Shown here: positions 7,967 through 15,928 of the stretch, piece by piece
Layout of the letters: the number at the start of each line of letters is the position of its first letter
Position numbering within the stretch: the first letter of the stretch is position 1
Source of the DNA: Alphaproteobacteria bacterium UBA6324
Lineage (GTDB): Bacteria; Pseudomonadota; Alphaproteobacteria; CAAGCB01; CAG-977
Length of the DNA: 64,000 nucleotides
Direction of reading: 5' to 3'
NCBI GenBank assembly: GCA_002439085.1
Contig: DJSW01000016.1
Coordinates: 81,197 to 145,196, forward strand
Program-made: the position numbers and the translations under genes
The notes under the pieces: model-generated
Seen by the model: only the letters and a program-made list of their open reading frames with translations
The model's database searches: none
Told to the model about the DNA's origin: nothing

Positions 7967-9253
7967 ATGAAAAAATATATGCTTTTTCTGGCGTTGATGC
8001 TGTTCGCGACGGATGCGCGCGCCATGCAGATTTTCATCAGAAGGATGAATGGACACACAATCACTTTAGAGGTCGAATCGGGGGATTCCATTGACAATGT
8101 GAAGCAAAAGATTAAAAATGAAATAGGAATTCCCGCAGGAAAACAAAGACTGATTTTCGACCATAAAGAACTGGAAGACGGCAGAACGCTGGCGGATTAC
8201 AATATTCAAAAGGAAACCACAATCTTTTTAATGGAGCGTCAGACATCGTCGGCGGAATCGCGTTTTGACGGTTATCCCGCCGATTTGGAAGACCGCCTGT
8301 CCGATTTGGAAACGTTCGATCCCGCGGCGTTGAACGCGGCGTTGACGGCGTTGGCACCCGCGGCCGCGCCCGTTGTCGCGGCGCAATCCGCCGCTTCGGT
8401 CAACCGGTTGTTTTCCGTTGTTTCCGGCCGTTTTGCTCCGCAAACGGAAACAAAAGGACGCGCAGGGGGGGGGATGGAACCGGAGGGGGGCACCGCTTGG
8501 GCGCAGGGGTTCGCCAATAAATCAAAGCTGTCGGACGCCGATCCGGCGCGGGGATTTTCGGGCAGATCGGCGGGTTTCGCGGCGGGGTTTGAAAAATCCG
8601 CCGACGCGGGCAAGGCCGGTTTGGGCTACGCTTTCGCCCGCGGCAAAGTTGACGCGTTCGCCCGCGATATCGACACGGACACGCACAGCTTGTTCGTTTA
8701 CGGCGAATACAAGCCCGACCGCCTGTTTTTCGACGGGATGCTGGCCTATTCCTTTTCGGATTGGGACGAACGCAAAAACGTCCTCGGTTCGATTTACACG
8801 GCCGGTTACGATGTGGACACTTTTGCCGCGCAGGCTGTCGCCGGTTATGACGCCGGCGTTGTTTCGTCCGGTGTCGGCGCGCGGTATCTGCATTTTCGCC
8901 GCGGCGGGTACACCGACACGGCGACACAGCGCGTTTCAGCGGATTCGGACGATATTTTGACGGGCATCGCGGAAATCAAAGCCGCCAAGGATTTCGGCAA
9001 ATTCAGTCCGCAGATCCGCGTTGCCGCGACATACGATTTCATTTCCGATAAAACAAACGTACCCGTCACTTTGACAAACGGGACAAGCTATGTCGTCGAA
9101 AGCGGCCGCCTGCACCGCTGGGGGTTCGAGGGCGGCGCCGGCGTTTCAATGCGGTTCGGCGCGGCATATGAAGCGTCGCTGTCTTATGACGGCGTTTTCC
9201 GCACGCATTACACCGACCACACCATGACGATCGAAGTGAAGCGCGCTTTTTAA
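7967..9253 (+). CDS. Ubiquitin-like domain fused to an autotransporter beta-barrel
   Basis: A 428 aa protein in three parts. Residues 1-19 are a signal peptide ending ARA. Residues 20-91 align without gaps to eukaryotic ubiquitin from its Met1 (MQIFI, TITLEVE, QRLIF, LEDGRTL, DYNIQKE), with 45 identities over 76 positions by my count. Ile44 and Lys27, 29, 48 and 63 are kept; Lys6, 11 and 33 are replaced, and the C-terminal RLRGG is absent. After an Ala-rich linker with a G9 run, residues from about 165 form a beta-rich domain ending in Phe (IEVKRAF), typical of an autotransporter barrel. This predicts outer-membrane display of a non-conjugatable ubiquitin. The ubiquitin part uses AGA/AGG/ATA codons and is AT-richer than the barrel. 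GGGGGAGGG precedes the ATG. Confidence 0.85.
   Translation: MKKYMLFLALMLFATDARAMQIFIRRMNGHTITLEVESGDSIDNVKQKIKNEIGIPAGKQRLIFDHKELEDGRTLADYNIQKETTIFLMERQTSSAESRFDGYPADLEDRLSDLETFDPAALNAALTALAPAAAPVVAAQSAASVNRLFSVVSGRFAPQTETKGRAGGGMEPEGGTAWAQGFANKSKLSDADPARGFSGRSAGFAAGFEKSADAGKAGLGYAFARGKVDAFARDIDTDTHSLFVYGEYKPDRLFFDGMLAYSFSDWDERKNVLGSIYTAGYDVDTFAAQAVAGYDAGVVSSGVGARYLHFRRGGYTDTATQRVSADSDDILTGIAEIKAAKDFGKFSPQIRVAATYDFISDKTNVPVTLTNGTSYVVESGRLHRWGFEGGAGVSMRFGAAYEASLSYDGVFRTHYTDHTMTIEVKRAF
8465..8473 (+). repeat. Homopolymeric G9 tract inside the autotransporter gene
   Basis: Nine consecutive G at 8465-8473, with a further G6 at 8485-8490, in the linker between the ubiquitin-like part and the barrel. 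Slippage by one base would shift the frame and remove the barrel, the usual arrangement of a phase-variable surface gene. Confidence 0.6.
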
Positions 9254-9275
9254 GGCGGGATGTCCGGCTCTCGGG

Positions 9276-9303
9276 GCGAAGCCTCTTTTTTAAGAGGCTT
9301 CGC
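9276..9303 (+). terminator. Rho-independent terminator after the autotransporter
   Basis: GCGAAGCCTCTT (9276-9287) pairs perfectly with AAGAGGCTTCGC (9292-9303) across a T4 loop: a 12-bp stem 23 bp after the stop codon. Confidence 0.8.
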
Positions 9304-9317
9304 GCGTTTGGTAAAAT

Positions 9318-9530
9318 TATCCGTTGAACGCTTTTTTATACACGCCCAGCGCTTCAGGCGAGATATCGAAAATGATGTAGTTGGAACGGTACATCACGCT
9401 TTACACTAGTTGGCTGTCCTGATACGTGATGCTACCCAACGTCGGAACTCCGTTGCTAAGGCTCAGGGATGCCGACATGTTCGATTTGATCCTCAGCGAC
9501 AGTTCGGACAGCAGTTTGAACTAGTTGTCG
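9318..9530 (-). pseudogene. Decayed gene fragment
   Basis: The reverse strand from about 9519 to 9318 reads as protein-like sequence: LLSELSLRIKSNMSASL, then YRSNYIIFDISPEALGVYKK and a TAA stop. One in-frame stop sits in the middle (after TYQDSQLV) and another just before the fragment. No start codon or ribosome binding site fits. It looks like the C-terminal end of a lost gene in the otherwise gene-free stretch 9254-9648. The family is not recognised. Confidence 0.4.
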
Positions 9531-9648
9531 CCATTTGGGAATGCGAAACAAAAAAAACTAGATTTTTTTAAGAAATTTAAAAAAATAATTGTTTTCCAAG
9601 CTTATTTTTTATAGCATATATACTGTAAGTAACATATGAGAGAAAAGC

Positions 9649-11934
9649 ATGATTCGTGAGTTTTTAGATCAGAGCGATGGGATTAATGAAATTGTAAATC
9701 TGTTTAGAGAAAATAACTTAATACCTTTCATAGGTGCAGGTTTTACAAAAGGATGTCCGACACGCGGCGGTGTTGTACCGGACTCTCAAAAATGTAATGA
9801 ATTAATGAAAGAAATCCTTTTAAAAAATGGATTTGATGAAGAAGATTTGGATGGCTGTGATTTTTTTCAGACAGCTTCTTATTTTTCTAGATGCCCAGAA
9901 GCGGAAAGAAGTATTTTTTTTGAAAGGTATTTTTCTAACACAAAAATTGAAGAAATAAAGAAAGAATTTTTAAATTTGGATTGGAATTATATCTATACAC
10001 TGAATATTGATGATGGAATAGAAAAAGCTTCTAATTATATAGTCATTCCTCCTTTTTCTCCATTAAAGAAAATGCATACAAGTAAAGTTTTATATAAAAT
10101 ACACGGGGATGCAGGAATGGAAATAACACAGAGAGGCGCTCATATTGTCTTCGATTTTGATCAATATATATTAACGCTAACAGACGAACGAAATCAAGAT
10201 ATTTTAAATAGGCTAAAAGGTGATTTTAGTGAAAGAAACATTATTTTTATAGGGTGTAGTTTAAAAAATGAAGCTGATTTAAAGTATATATATAACTCTA
10301 TAAAAAATGAAGCGGCTGATGTTAAAAGAATATGGGTTTCAGACAAAAAACCGAAATATCCCTATCAGCAGAGTTTGGAGGCTCATGGAATAACAACAAT
10401 TATATTGGTCGATAATTATGATGATTTTTATGAAAAACTAGTCACATCTCTTTCGAAAGAAAACAATATAAAGAATAAATATACCGTCGGTACGCCGCGT
10501 ATAAAAGAAATGAAAGGAAAGGAAAATGCTATAAAATATATGTCATCATCGAGGATATACAATGAAAAGACGAATGAATTCTTTATTAGCGATATGCATA
10601 TTAGAAGGTCGTGCGTATCTAATATTATTAATTCACTTGGAAAAAAAGATTATATCATCGTAAGGGGGCGCCATCTTACAGGAAAAACGTACATTCTTGC
10701 AAATATTGTTCGTTCGATTCGTTCGCGAAATGTTTACTTTTTTCCTTCAACATTAAGCATTGATGCCAATGTGTTAGCACGAATGTTTAATGAAAGGGGG
10801 CACTCTTTATTTGTATTCGACACGAATTCGGTTGAAGGCGAAGTTTATAATTGCATCATAGATAATCTAGAAAGAAATAAAATAAATGACAACAAAATGG
10901 TTCTGGCCATAAACTCAAACGATATGATAGAACGTTTGGATGCTTGTGTTGTTGATGTGCCGTCTATATTTGATGAACAAGAATTATCGCTTAATAAAAA
11001 AGCAGCTGATAGTATAGGTCTCCTGTGTCGCAGAAAAAAAGACCAAAATATTGATTATTTGATAAGGATAGATGAGCAAAATGGGGGTGTTATATTTAAA
11101 AACAGTTTTAAAAAAGAACTGCATCAGAAAGAAATAATGCTCCTTTTAATTTTATCAATACGTGATGTTGTTTACTCATCGGATGCAATGGCATTACAAA
11201 TATTTCGCTCTGATATAGAAAAATTTGTTCAAAAAATGGAAAATATTGTCGAATTAGATACAGTAGGGAAATTTGAATCACAAAAACAATCAAGCTTCAA
11301 GCTTGTTCACAATAGTAAACTTTATATAAATAGAATTCTTAAAAATCTATCCCGACAAGATATTATTGATGCTATAAAAAAAATAGTCCTAAGAATTAAG
11401 AATGATAAAAATAGAAATAGAATATATAAAGATATTATAATGTTTGATAATTTAAATTCGATATACAAGAGTGCAGCTGATTTGCTTGATGAGCTATATG
11501 AAGAATTACAACCGATCTTAGCAAACGAACTTCATTATTGGATCCAGCGAGCAAAATGTATTTATAGAAATTTTTATTACTATAAAGACGATATAAGAAA
11601 AATTCAGGATGCTTATTCATACGCAAATAAAGTTTGTATGGAAGCGAATGAGCATTCTACACTTTTTTTCAAGGCAAATCTAACAAAAGCCTTGATTTCC
11701 GCTTGTTTGTTCGAAATAACGACAGGAAACGATGCAGCTTTTTATCAGGAAGAAGCTATATGCTCAGCGAACATAGCTTTGCTTGAAAATGAAAAAGCAT
11801 TTGTTGTTTCGGGAGAATTAAGAGATAAACGTATGGTTAGAAAGTTAAGATATGTATGTGAAACATGCTCGCCATATAATTCAGTGATCAATGACAAAGC
11901 CGATTCTCTATTAAGAAAGATTGCGTCTTTGTAA
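9649..11934 (+). CDS. SIR2-domain plus P-loop NTPase protein, likely anti-phage defence
   Basis: A 761 aa protein. The N-terminal SIR2-like domain has the NAD-binding GAGF (29-32), the catalytic Asn in YTLNIDD (Asn119) and His in KIHGD (His152), and FIGCSLKNEADL later on. Known SIR2-NTPase defence proteins deplete NAD+ when they sense phage. A P-loop, GRHLTGKTY, sits near residue 340, followed by FVFDTN as a possible Walker B, consistent with a STAND-like NTPase. The helical C-terminal half would be the sensor. The gene is much AT-richer than its neighbours, a sign of transfer. The exact class (Avs5-like or other SIR2-STAND) is not settled. It is monocistronic, with a terminator at 12125. Confidence 0.75.
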   Translation: MIREFLDQSDGINEIVNLFRENNLIPFIGAGFTKGCPTRGGVVPDSQKCNELMKEILLKNGFDEEDLDGCDFFQTASYFSRCPEAERSIFFERYFSNTKIEEIKKEFLNLDWNYIYTLNIDDGIEKASNYIVIPPFSPLKKMHTSKVLYKIHGDAGMEITQRGAHIVFDFDQYILTLTDERNQDILNRLKGDFSERNIIFIGCSLKNEADLKYIYNSIKNEAADVKRIWVSDKKPKYPYQQSLEAHGITTIILVDNYDDFYEKLVTSLSKENNIKNKYTVGTPRIKEMKGKENAIKYMSSSRIYNEKTNEFFISDMHIRRSCVSNIINSLGKKDYIIVRGRHLTGKTYILANIVRSIRSRNVYFFPSTLSIDANVLARMFNERGHSLFVFDTNSVEGEVYNCIIDNLERNKINDNKMVLAINSNDMIERLDACVVDVPSIFDEQELSLNKKAADSIGLLCRRKKDQNIDYLIRIDEQNGGVIFKNSFKKELHQKEIMLLLILSIRDVVYSSDAMALQIFRSDIEKFVQKMENIVELDTVGKFESQKQSSFKLVHNSKLYINRILKNLSRQDIIDAIKKIVLRIKNDKNRNRIYKDIIMFDNLNSIYKSAADLLDELYEELQPILANELHYWIQRAKCIYRNFYYYKDDIRKIQDAYSYANKVCMEANEHSTLFFKANLTKALISACLFEITTGNDAAFYQEEAICSANIALLENEKAFVVSGELRDKRMVRKLRYVCETCSPYNSVINDKADSLLRKIASL

Positions 11935-11971
11935 ATATTTTACTTTCTCACCATTCCTGAACTCTTACGAT

Positions 11972-12098
11972 TTTTTCTCTGACAACGCTTGTGGCTTGGA
12001 TAAGTGTTTTGTCGGCCGAAGATCCGTGGCTGACCGTCGTTCACGAACGCATCGAAACGTTGCGGGGCGCGATAAAGGCCGATCCGCGCGCCCGTTAA
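11972..12098 (+). pseudogene. Short C-terminal remnant of a membrane-type protein
   Basis: Just after the SIR2 gene one frame reads TIFSLTTLVAWISVLSAED, then PWLTVVHERIETLRGAIK and a TAA at 12096-12098, with base composition back to the GC-rich type. An in-frame stop precedes it and there is no start. This is likely the 3' scar of a gene displaced when the AT-rich SIR2 gene arrived. Family not recognised. Confidence 0.3.
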
Positions 12099-12124
12099 TG
12101 GCGGCGGACGGTGAAAATGCAATC

Positions 12125-12160
12125 GGGAACTTCCGAAAAGGAACGGAAGCTCCCGTTTTT
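12125..12160 (+). terminator. Terminator downstream of the SIR2 gene
   Basis: GGGAACTTCCG and CGGAAGCTCCC form an interrupted stem (about 12125-12154) followed by GTTTTT. The T run lies only on the + side. Confidence 0.65.
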
Positions 12161-12165
12161 ACCCT

Positions 12166-12783
12166 TTATCCCGCGATGCAACAACATCCGTCGGCGGACA
12201 ATTTCATATCATCCGGACAGGAAATGACCGAACCGACTTTGCAAGTACCGTCTTTTAACTTATACCCGCTGTTACATTTTGTGCAAGTGCCGGAGCTGTT
12301 GCATTCCGCGCAATTCGCGGGACACGGTTTAACGCAAGAACCGTTTTTCAGCGTGTAACCGCTTTTGCACGCCGTGCATATTGATGACGACGGACACGAA
12401 GAACAGTTTGAAGGGCAGGTGATGGTTTCTCGCTCACAGCGATAGAATGAAACTGATGAGGAAGCGGTTCCGTCAAAGCTGGATGTCGTGCCCCTTTTCA
12501 ATTTATAATTGTTAAGGCAAGAATCGCATGAAGGGGTAGATGATTGCACATATTTCGGATCGTCAACCCACATATATTTTTCCGTGTCCCATCTTGAATT
12601 TGTCCTCCTCGTCCAGTAAAGGGTGTTTCCATTGCAGGAAAGGCAACCGGTCGGGCAACTTTCACAGGATTCGCCATACTCAGAGTCGTAAGCGACATAC
12701 TTAGCAAGGCCGCTACACGACAGTGCTGTCGCATCAGTCGTAAATAACAAGCATAGATAAAACGCCAATAAAAATTTTTTCAT
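12166..12783 (-). CDS. Secreted Cys-rich repeat protein, third paralogue
   Basis: A 205 aa protein with a signal peptide (MKKFLLAFYLCLLFTTDATA) resembling that of the ubiquitin-autotransporter. It holds the same CxxC/Gly-Tyr modules as the 6041 product (CSSCPSSSICTACKSGYTL, CAECNSSGTCTKCNSGYKL) and ends SADGCCCIAG, matching SSDGCCCIPK there. The ATG at 12783 is chosen over an upstream in-frame ATG (12912) because GGGGGAAGAAGAG precedes it and the signal peptide starts there. It faces the 6041 cluster across the ubiquitin and SIR2 genes. Function unknown. Confidence 0.72.
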   Translation of the reverse strand: MKKFLLAFYLCLLFTTDATALSCSGLAKYVAYDSEYGESCESCPTGCLSCNGNTLYWTRRTNSRWDTEKYMWVDDPKYVQSSTPSCDSCLNNYKLKRGTTSSFDGTASSSVSFYRCERETITCPSNCSSCPSSSICTACKSGYTLKNGSCVKPCPANCAECNSSGTCTKCNSGYKLKDGTCKVGSVISCPDDMKLSADGCCCIAG

Positions 12784-12910
12784 TACTCTTCTTCCCCCTT
12801 TTTTCAGAAAAACACAACCGCTTGAAAAAGCGGATCGGGGAGTTCTGAATAAGGAACGGATTGCCGGAGGATGAAAGGTTTTACCGAAGGGCGTTAATGT
12901 TTTACAACGC

Positions 12911-12925
12911 ATTGATTTTATTGAG
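12911..12925 (+). repeat. 15-bp direct repeat, left copy (second copy 14307-14321)
   Basis: ATTGATTTTATTGAG occurs exactly at 12911-12925 and 14307-14321, flanking the integrase gene. This may be an attachment-like repeat or a chance match in AT-rich sequence. Confidence 0.4.
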
Positions 12926-12997
12926 TTAATCTGTTTTTGTGTCCTTGGAAAGCGTTTGAGAAAAGGCTCCGGTTTTTACAAGCCTTTTCCGAATCAG

Positions 12998-13015
12998 GTT
13001 ACCGCGGTGTTACCG
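12998..13015 (+). repeat. GTTACC-type repeat at the integrase end
   Basis: GTTACCGCGGTGTTACC here matches GTTACCGTGTTGTTACC at 25302-25318 in 15 of 17 positions, same orientation. One copy lies 20 bp before the integrase start and the other at the far end of the accessory genes, as attachment or integrase-binding sites might. Confidence 0.35.
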
Positions 13016-13036
13016 CAAACGCGAAAGGAATATGCT

Positions 13037-14217
13037 ATGAACATCACAAAATCAACGCTCGGCGCGTTGGCTTTCAACGGCAGAGAAACGACTTATTTTG
13101 ACGACACGCTCAAAGGTTTCGGCGTGCGCGTCGGCAAAAAACTTCCGCCAGCTATATCGTCATGTACCGCAACGCTTACGGCAAGCAAAAGAAGCTGACG
13201 ATCGCCAAGACGACCAAAATCACGCCCGCCCAAGCCCGCGAGGAAGCCAAACGGATTTTGGCTCTGGTCGTGCAGGGCAAAGACCCCGCTTCCGACAAAA
13301 TCGAAAAACGCAAAGAAATCACCGTATCCGATTTGGCGCGGATGTTTCTCGCCGACCGCAAACCGCGCGTCAAGCTCAACACGTATCAGCGGTATTGTCA
13401 GTCCGTCGAATATCAGATTAATCCCGCTTTGGGCGACCGCTATGTCAAAGAACTGAAACGGAGCGACGTTCAGCAGTTCTATAACGAGATGATTGAAGGC
13501 AAATTCATGCACAGGAACTATAAGCGGCAGGCGGAGCACAAATACGTTTCGGGGGCGAACATCGTGCGCAAAACGCTGCACGCAATGTTCGAGTTCGCCA
13601 TTGTCGGCGAGATTGTCGCCGTTAATCCGTGCGACCGTCTGCAAACGCTTTCAACGCCGAAACGGACGGCTTTTATTGACGAAAAAGGATATGTGAAACT
13701 GGGGGAATGTTTGGCGTCTTGCGCAGACAAAACGGCGGCGGATATGACGCGCCTGCTGGCTTTGACCGGTTGCCGCAAAGGAGAAATCGCTTCGTTAAGA
13801 TGGGCTTATGTCGATTGGGACAAGCAGATCTTTCACTTTCCCGACACGAAAACCGGAGCGCAGGACAGACCTTTCGGCTCGGCGGCAAAGCGGTTCATGG
13901 AAAAGCTGAAAGAGGAAAAACAGCCGCTGTCGGCGGACGAATACGTCTTCGGAAAACCTCAAAAAATGGCGCTGGTCGCGTTCTTTGAAAAGCATATCAA
14001 AGCGGCGGTCGGACAAGCGGAATTTTGCCCTCACGCGTTGCGGCACAGTTTCGCGACGATGGCGGCGGAAACGAGATATTCGGACAACATCATCGCGGAA
14101 ATGTTGGGACACAGCATCAATTCGATCACGCACCGCTACACGCACTTGTCGCTGAAACCGGTCATTCAAGCCGCGAATATCGTCAGCGAAAAAATCGCGG
14201 AACTGATGGGGATATGA
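13037..14217 (+). pseudogene. Tyrosine-recombinase integrase with a one-base frameshift
   Basis: The N-terminal DUF4102-type part (STLGALAFNGRETTYFDDTL, GFGVRVGKK) is in one frame from the ATG at 13037. The rest continues in another frame from SASYIVMYRNAYGKQKK through the SAM-like core-binding and catalytic domains. Restoring one A in the A6 run at 13136-13141 joins them into an integrase of roughly 390 aa. The catalytic residues are intact: Arg in TGCRKGE, HALRHS, LGH and Tyr in HRYTHLS. The break may be a true mutation, an assembly error, or a slippery run. If real, a shorter protein from the ATG at 13162 would lack the arm-binding domain. Confidence 0.8.
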
Positions 14218-14224
14218 CAAGAAG

Positions 14225-14273
14225 CAAACGGGGTGTTTTGTCGGTGCAGGATACCCCGTTTGTCCGACAAAAC
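14225..14273 (+). promoter_or_regulatory. Interleaved 10-bp inverted repeats after the integrase
   Basis: CAAACGGGGT (14225-14234) pairs with ACCCCGTTTG (14253-14262), while GTTTTGTCGG (14235-14244) pairs with CCGACAAAAC (14264-14273). The two 10-bp stems are interleaved (a-b-a'-b') with almost no linker. They can hardly form together, so they are alternatives, either as an RNA switch/terminator or as protein-binding sites in DNA. Confidence 0.55.
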
Positions 14274-14374
14274 GAAAAATTCGCCTTTTCCGCCCCGCCG
14301 CAAGTGATTGATTTTATTGAGGGTGGTCTTTGGGCAGGATAGCCTTTTCGTATGACGAAAAGAGCTAAAAACTA

Positions 14375-14453
14375 GCGTACAATCTAATTTTTATACACTC
14401 TCACACTTGCGCATAATCTGATTTTTTGATATTGTTAAACATGCGCATAATCT
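14375..14453 (+). repeat. Three direct repeats with an exact 34-bp period
   Basis: GCGTACAATCTAATTTTT (14375), GCGCATAATCTGATTTTTT (14409) and GCGCATAATCT (14443) start exactly 34 bp apart, just ahead of the AAA ATPase gene. The spacing is close to three or so helical turns, as expected for stacked binding sites. Confidence 0.55.
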
Positions 14454-14471
14454 TTAAAGCAAGAGGACAAG

Positions 14472-15830
14472 ATGTTTTACAATCGCAAATTTTATAAAAC
14501 TTTGCTGGCGTGGAAAGAAGAAACCGGCGGGAAAAAAGCCGCCTTAATCGAGGGGGCGCGCCGGATCGGGAAATCGACTCTTGTTCAGGAATTCGGAAAG
14601 AACGAATATAAATCCGTTCTGGTTATTGATTTTGCAAAAGCCTCCGATACGGTCAAAGAATGGTTCAAAACGCAAATCAACGATCTTGATACGTTGTTTA
14701 TGCTGTTGTCCGCGGAATATGGCGTTCCTTTGTTTAATCGGGGTTCACTGATTGTTTTCGACGAAGTTCAAATGTGCCCGAAAGCAAGAGAGGCTATTAA
14801 GTATTTGGTTGCGGACGGGCGATATGACTACATCGAAACGGGCTCTTTGATTTCGATTAAAGAAAACGTGAAAGACATTCTGATTCCGTCGGAAGAACGT
14901 CATTTCAGAATGTATCCGATGGATTTTGAAGAGTTTTGCGACGCTTTCGGAGAAAAGGGAATAATTCCGTATATTCGGACTTGTTTTGCCAAACGGGAAC
15001 CTTTGGAACGCGCTTTGCACAACAAAGCGATGCTTTTATTCAGACAATATCTGCTGGTCGGCGGCATGCCGAAAAGCGTCGAAGCTTTTCTAGAATCAGG
15101 CAAGGATTTTTCAAAAGCGGATATTGAAAAACGCGACATTCTTGAATTGTACCGAAGCGACATAGCAAAAATCAAAGCGCATTACCGTTCCAAAGTCACG
15201 GCGATTTTCGATCAAATTCCCGGCTTGCTTTCTCAACATGAAAAGCGCGTTGTCTTTAAAGAAATATCCGCAAAAAGCTTTGCCGATCATTATGAAGACA
15301 CTTTTTTTTGGTTGGGCGATTCAATGATCGCAAACGAATGTTTCCTTTGCAATGATCCGAACGTAGGACTTTCGCTAAATGAAAACCGCGCATATATGAA
15401 ATGCTATATGGGCGATACGGGATTGCTGACCAGCCACGCTTTTGATGAAAACGAACTGTTGGAAGACAGTGTTTATAAACAGATTTTAACCGGAAAATTG
15501 TCTTTGAATAACGGAATGCTGTATGAAAATGCCGTGGCTCAAATGCTGACGGCAAACGGACACAAGCTTTATTTTTATACGCATTACAATGTTGACACGC
15601 ACCGGAACGATATGGAAATCGACTTTTTGCTGTCAAATAACAGCAAGCTGAAAACCAAACTGTTTCCGGTGGAAGTCAAATCGGGCGAACGGTATTCGAT
15701 CAAGTCGCTGTTGAATTTCCGAGAAAAATTCAAAGATCGCATCGGCGAATGCTATATCATTCACCCGAAAAACTTCGCAATAAAAGACGACATCGTCTGC
15801 CTGCCGCCGTATATGACGATTTGTTTATAG
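14472..15830 (+). CDS. AAA_14 / DUF4143 ATPase
   Basis: A 452 aa protein. The N-terminal ATPase has Walker A GARRIGKST (about residues 28-36) and Walker B LIVFDEVQMC, with the YIETGSLISIKENV sensor region. The C-terminal DUF4143 domain holds EIDFLL ... FPVEVKSGERYSIKSL, which looks like a PD-(D/E)XK-type fold (ID...VEVKS). This family is abundant in host-associated bacteria and of unproven function; links to mobile elements and toxin-like roles have been proposed. Three 34-bp repeats lie just upstream. AAGAGG precedes the ATG. Confidence 0.8.
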   Translation: MFYNRKFYKTLLAWKEETGGKKAALIEGARRIGKSTLVQEFGKNEYKSVLVIDFAKASDTVKEWFKTQINDLDTLFMLLSAEYGVPLFNRGSLIVFDEVQMCPKAREAIKYLVADGRYDYIETGSLISIKENVKDILIPSEERHFRMYPMDFEEFCDAFGEKGIIPYIRTCFAKREPLERALHNKAMLLFRQYLLVGGMPKSVEAFLESGKDFSKADIEKRDILELYRSDIAKIKAHYRSKVTAIFDQIPGLLSQHEKRVVFKEISAKSFADHYEDTFFWLGDSMIANECFLCNDPNVGLSLNENRAYMKCYMGDTGLLTSHAFDENELLEDSVYKQILTGKLSLNNGMLYENAVAQMLTANGHKLYFYTHYNVDTHRNDMEIDFLLSNNSKLKTKLFPVEVKSGERYSIKSLLNFREKFKDRIGECYIIHPKNFAIKDDIVCLPPYMTICL

Positions 15831-15928
15831 GGACAATAACGCTAACAGAAAAGTAAAAAAAAGCACGTCAATATTTGGCGTGCTTGCGGAGCAGATTTAA
15901 ATCGTGTTCATGCAGCGGTTTCAACAAT

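Noticed and set aside
12000..12358. Continuation of the ORF 11921-12358 as a gene
   Set aside because: Its second half is antisense to the Cys-rich gene at 12166 and its first half is in the wrong frame for the remnant seen there.
12784..13036. tRNA-Phe 3' fragment as the distal attachment site
   Set aside because: No match to the tRNA-Phe 3' end was found near the integrase.
14225..14273. H-type pseudoknot
   Set aside because: Two 10-bp stems with 0- and 1-base connecting loops cannot cross the grooves, so alternative hairpins are more likely.
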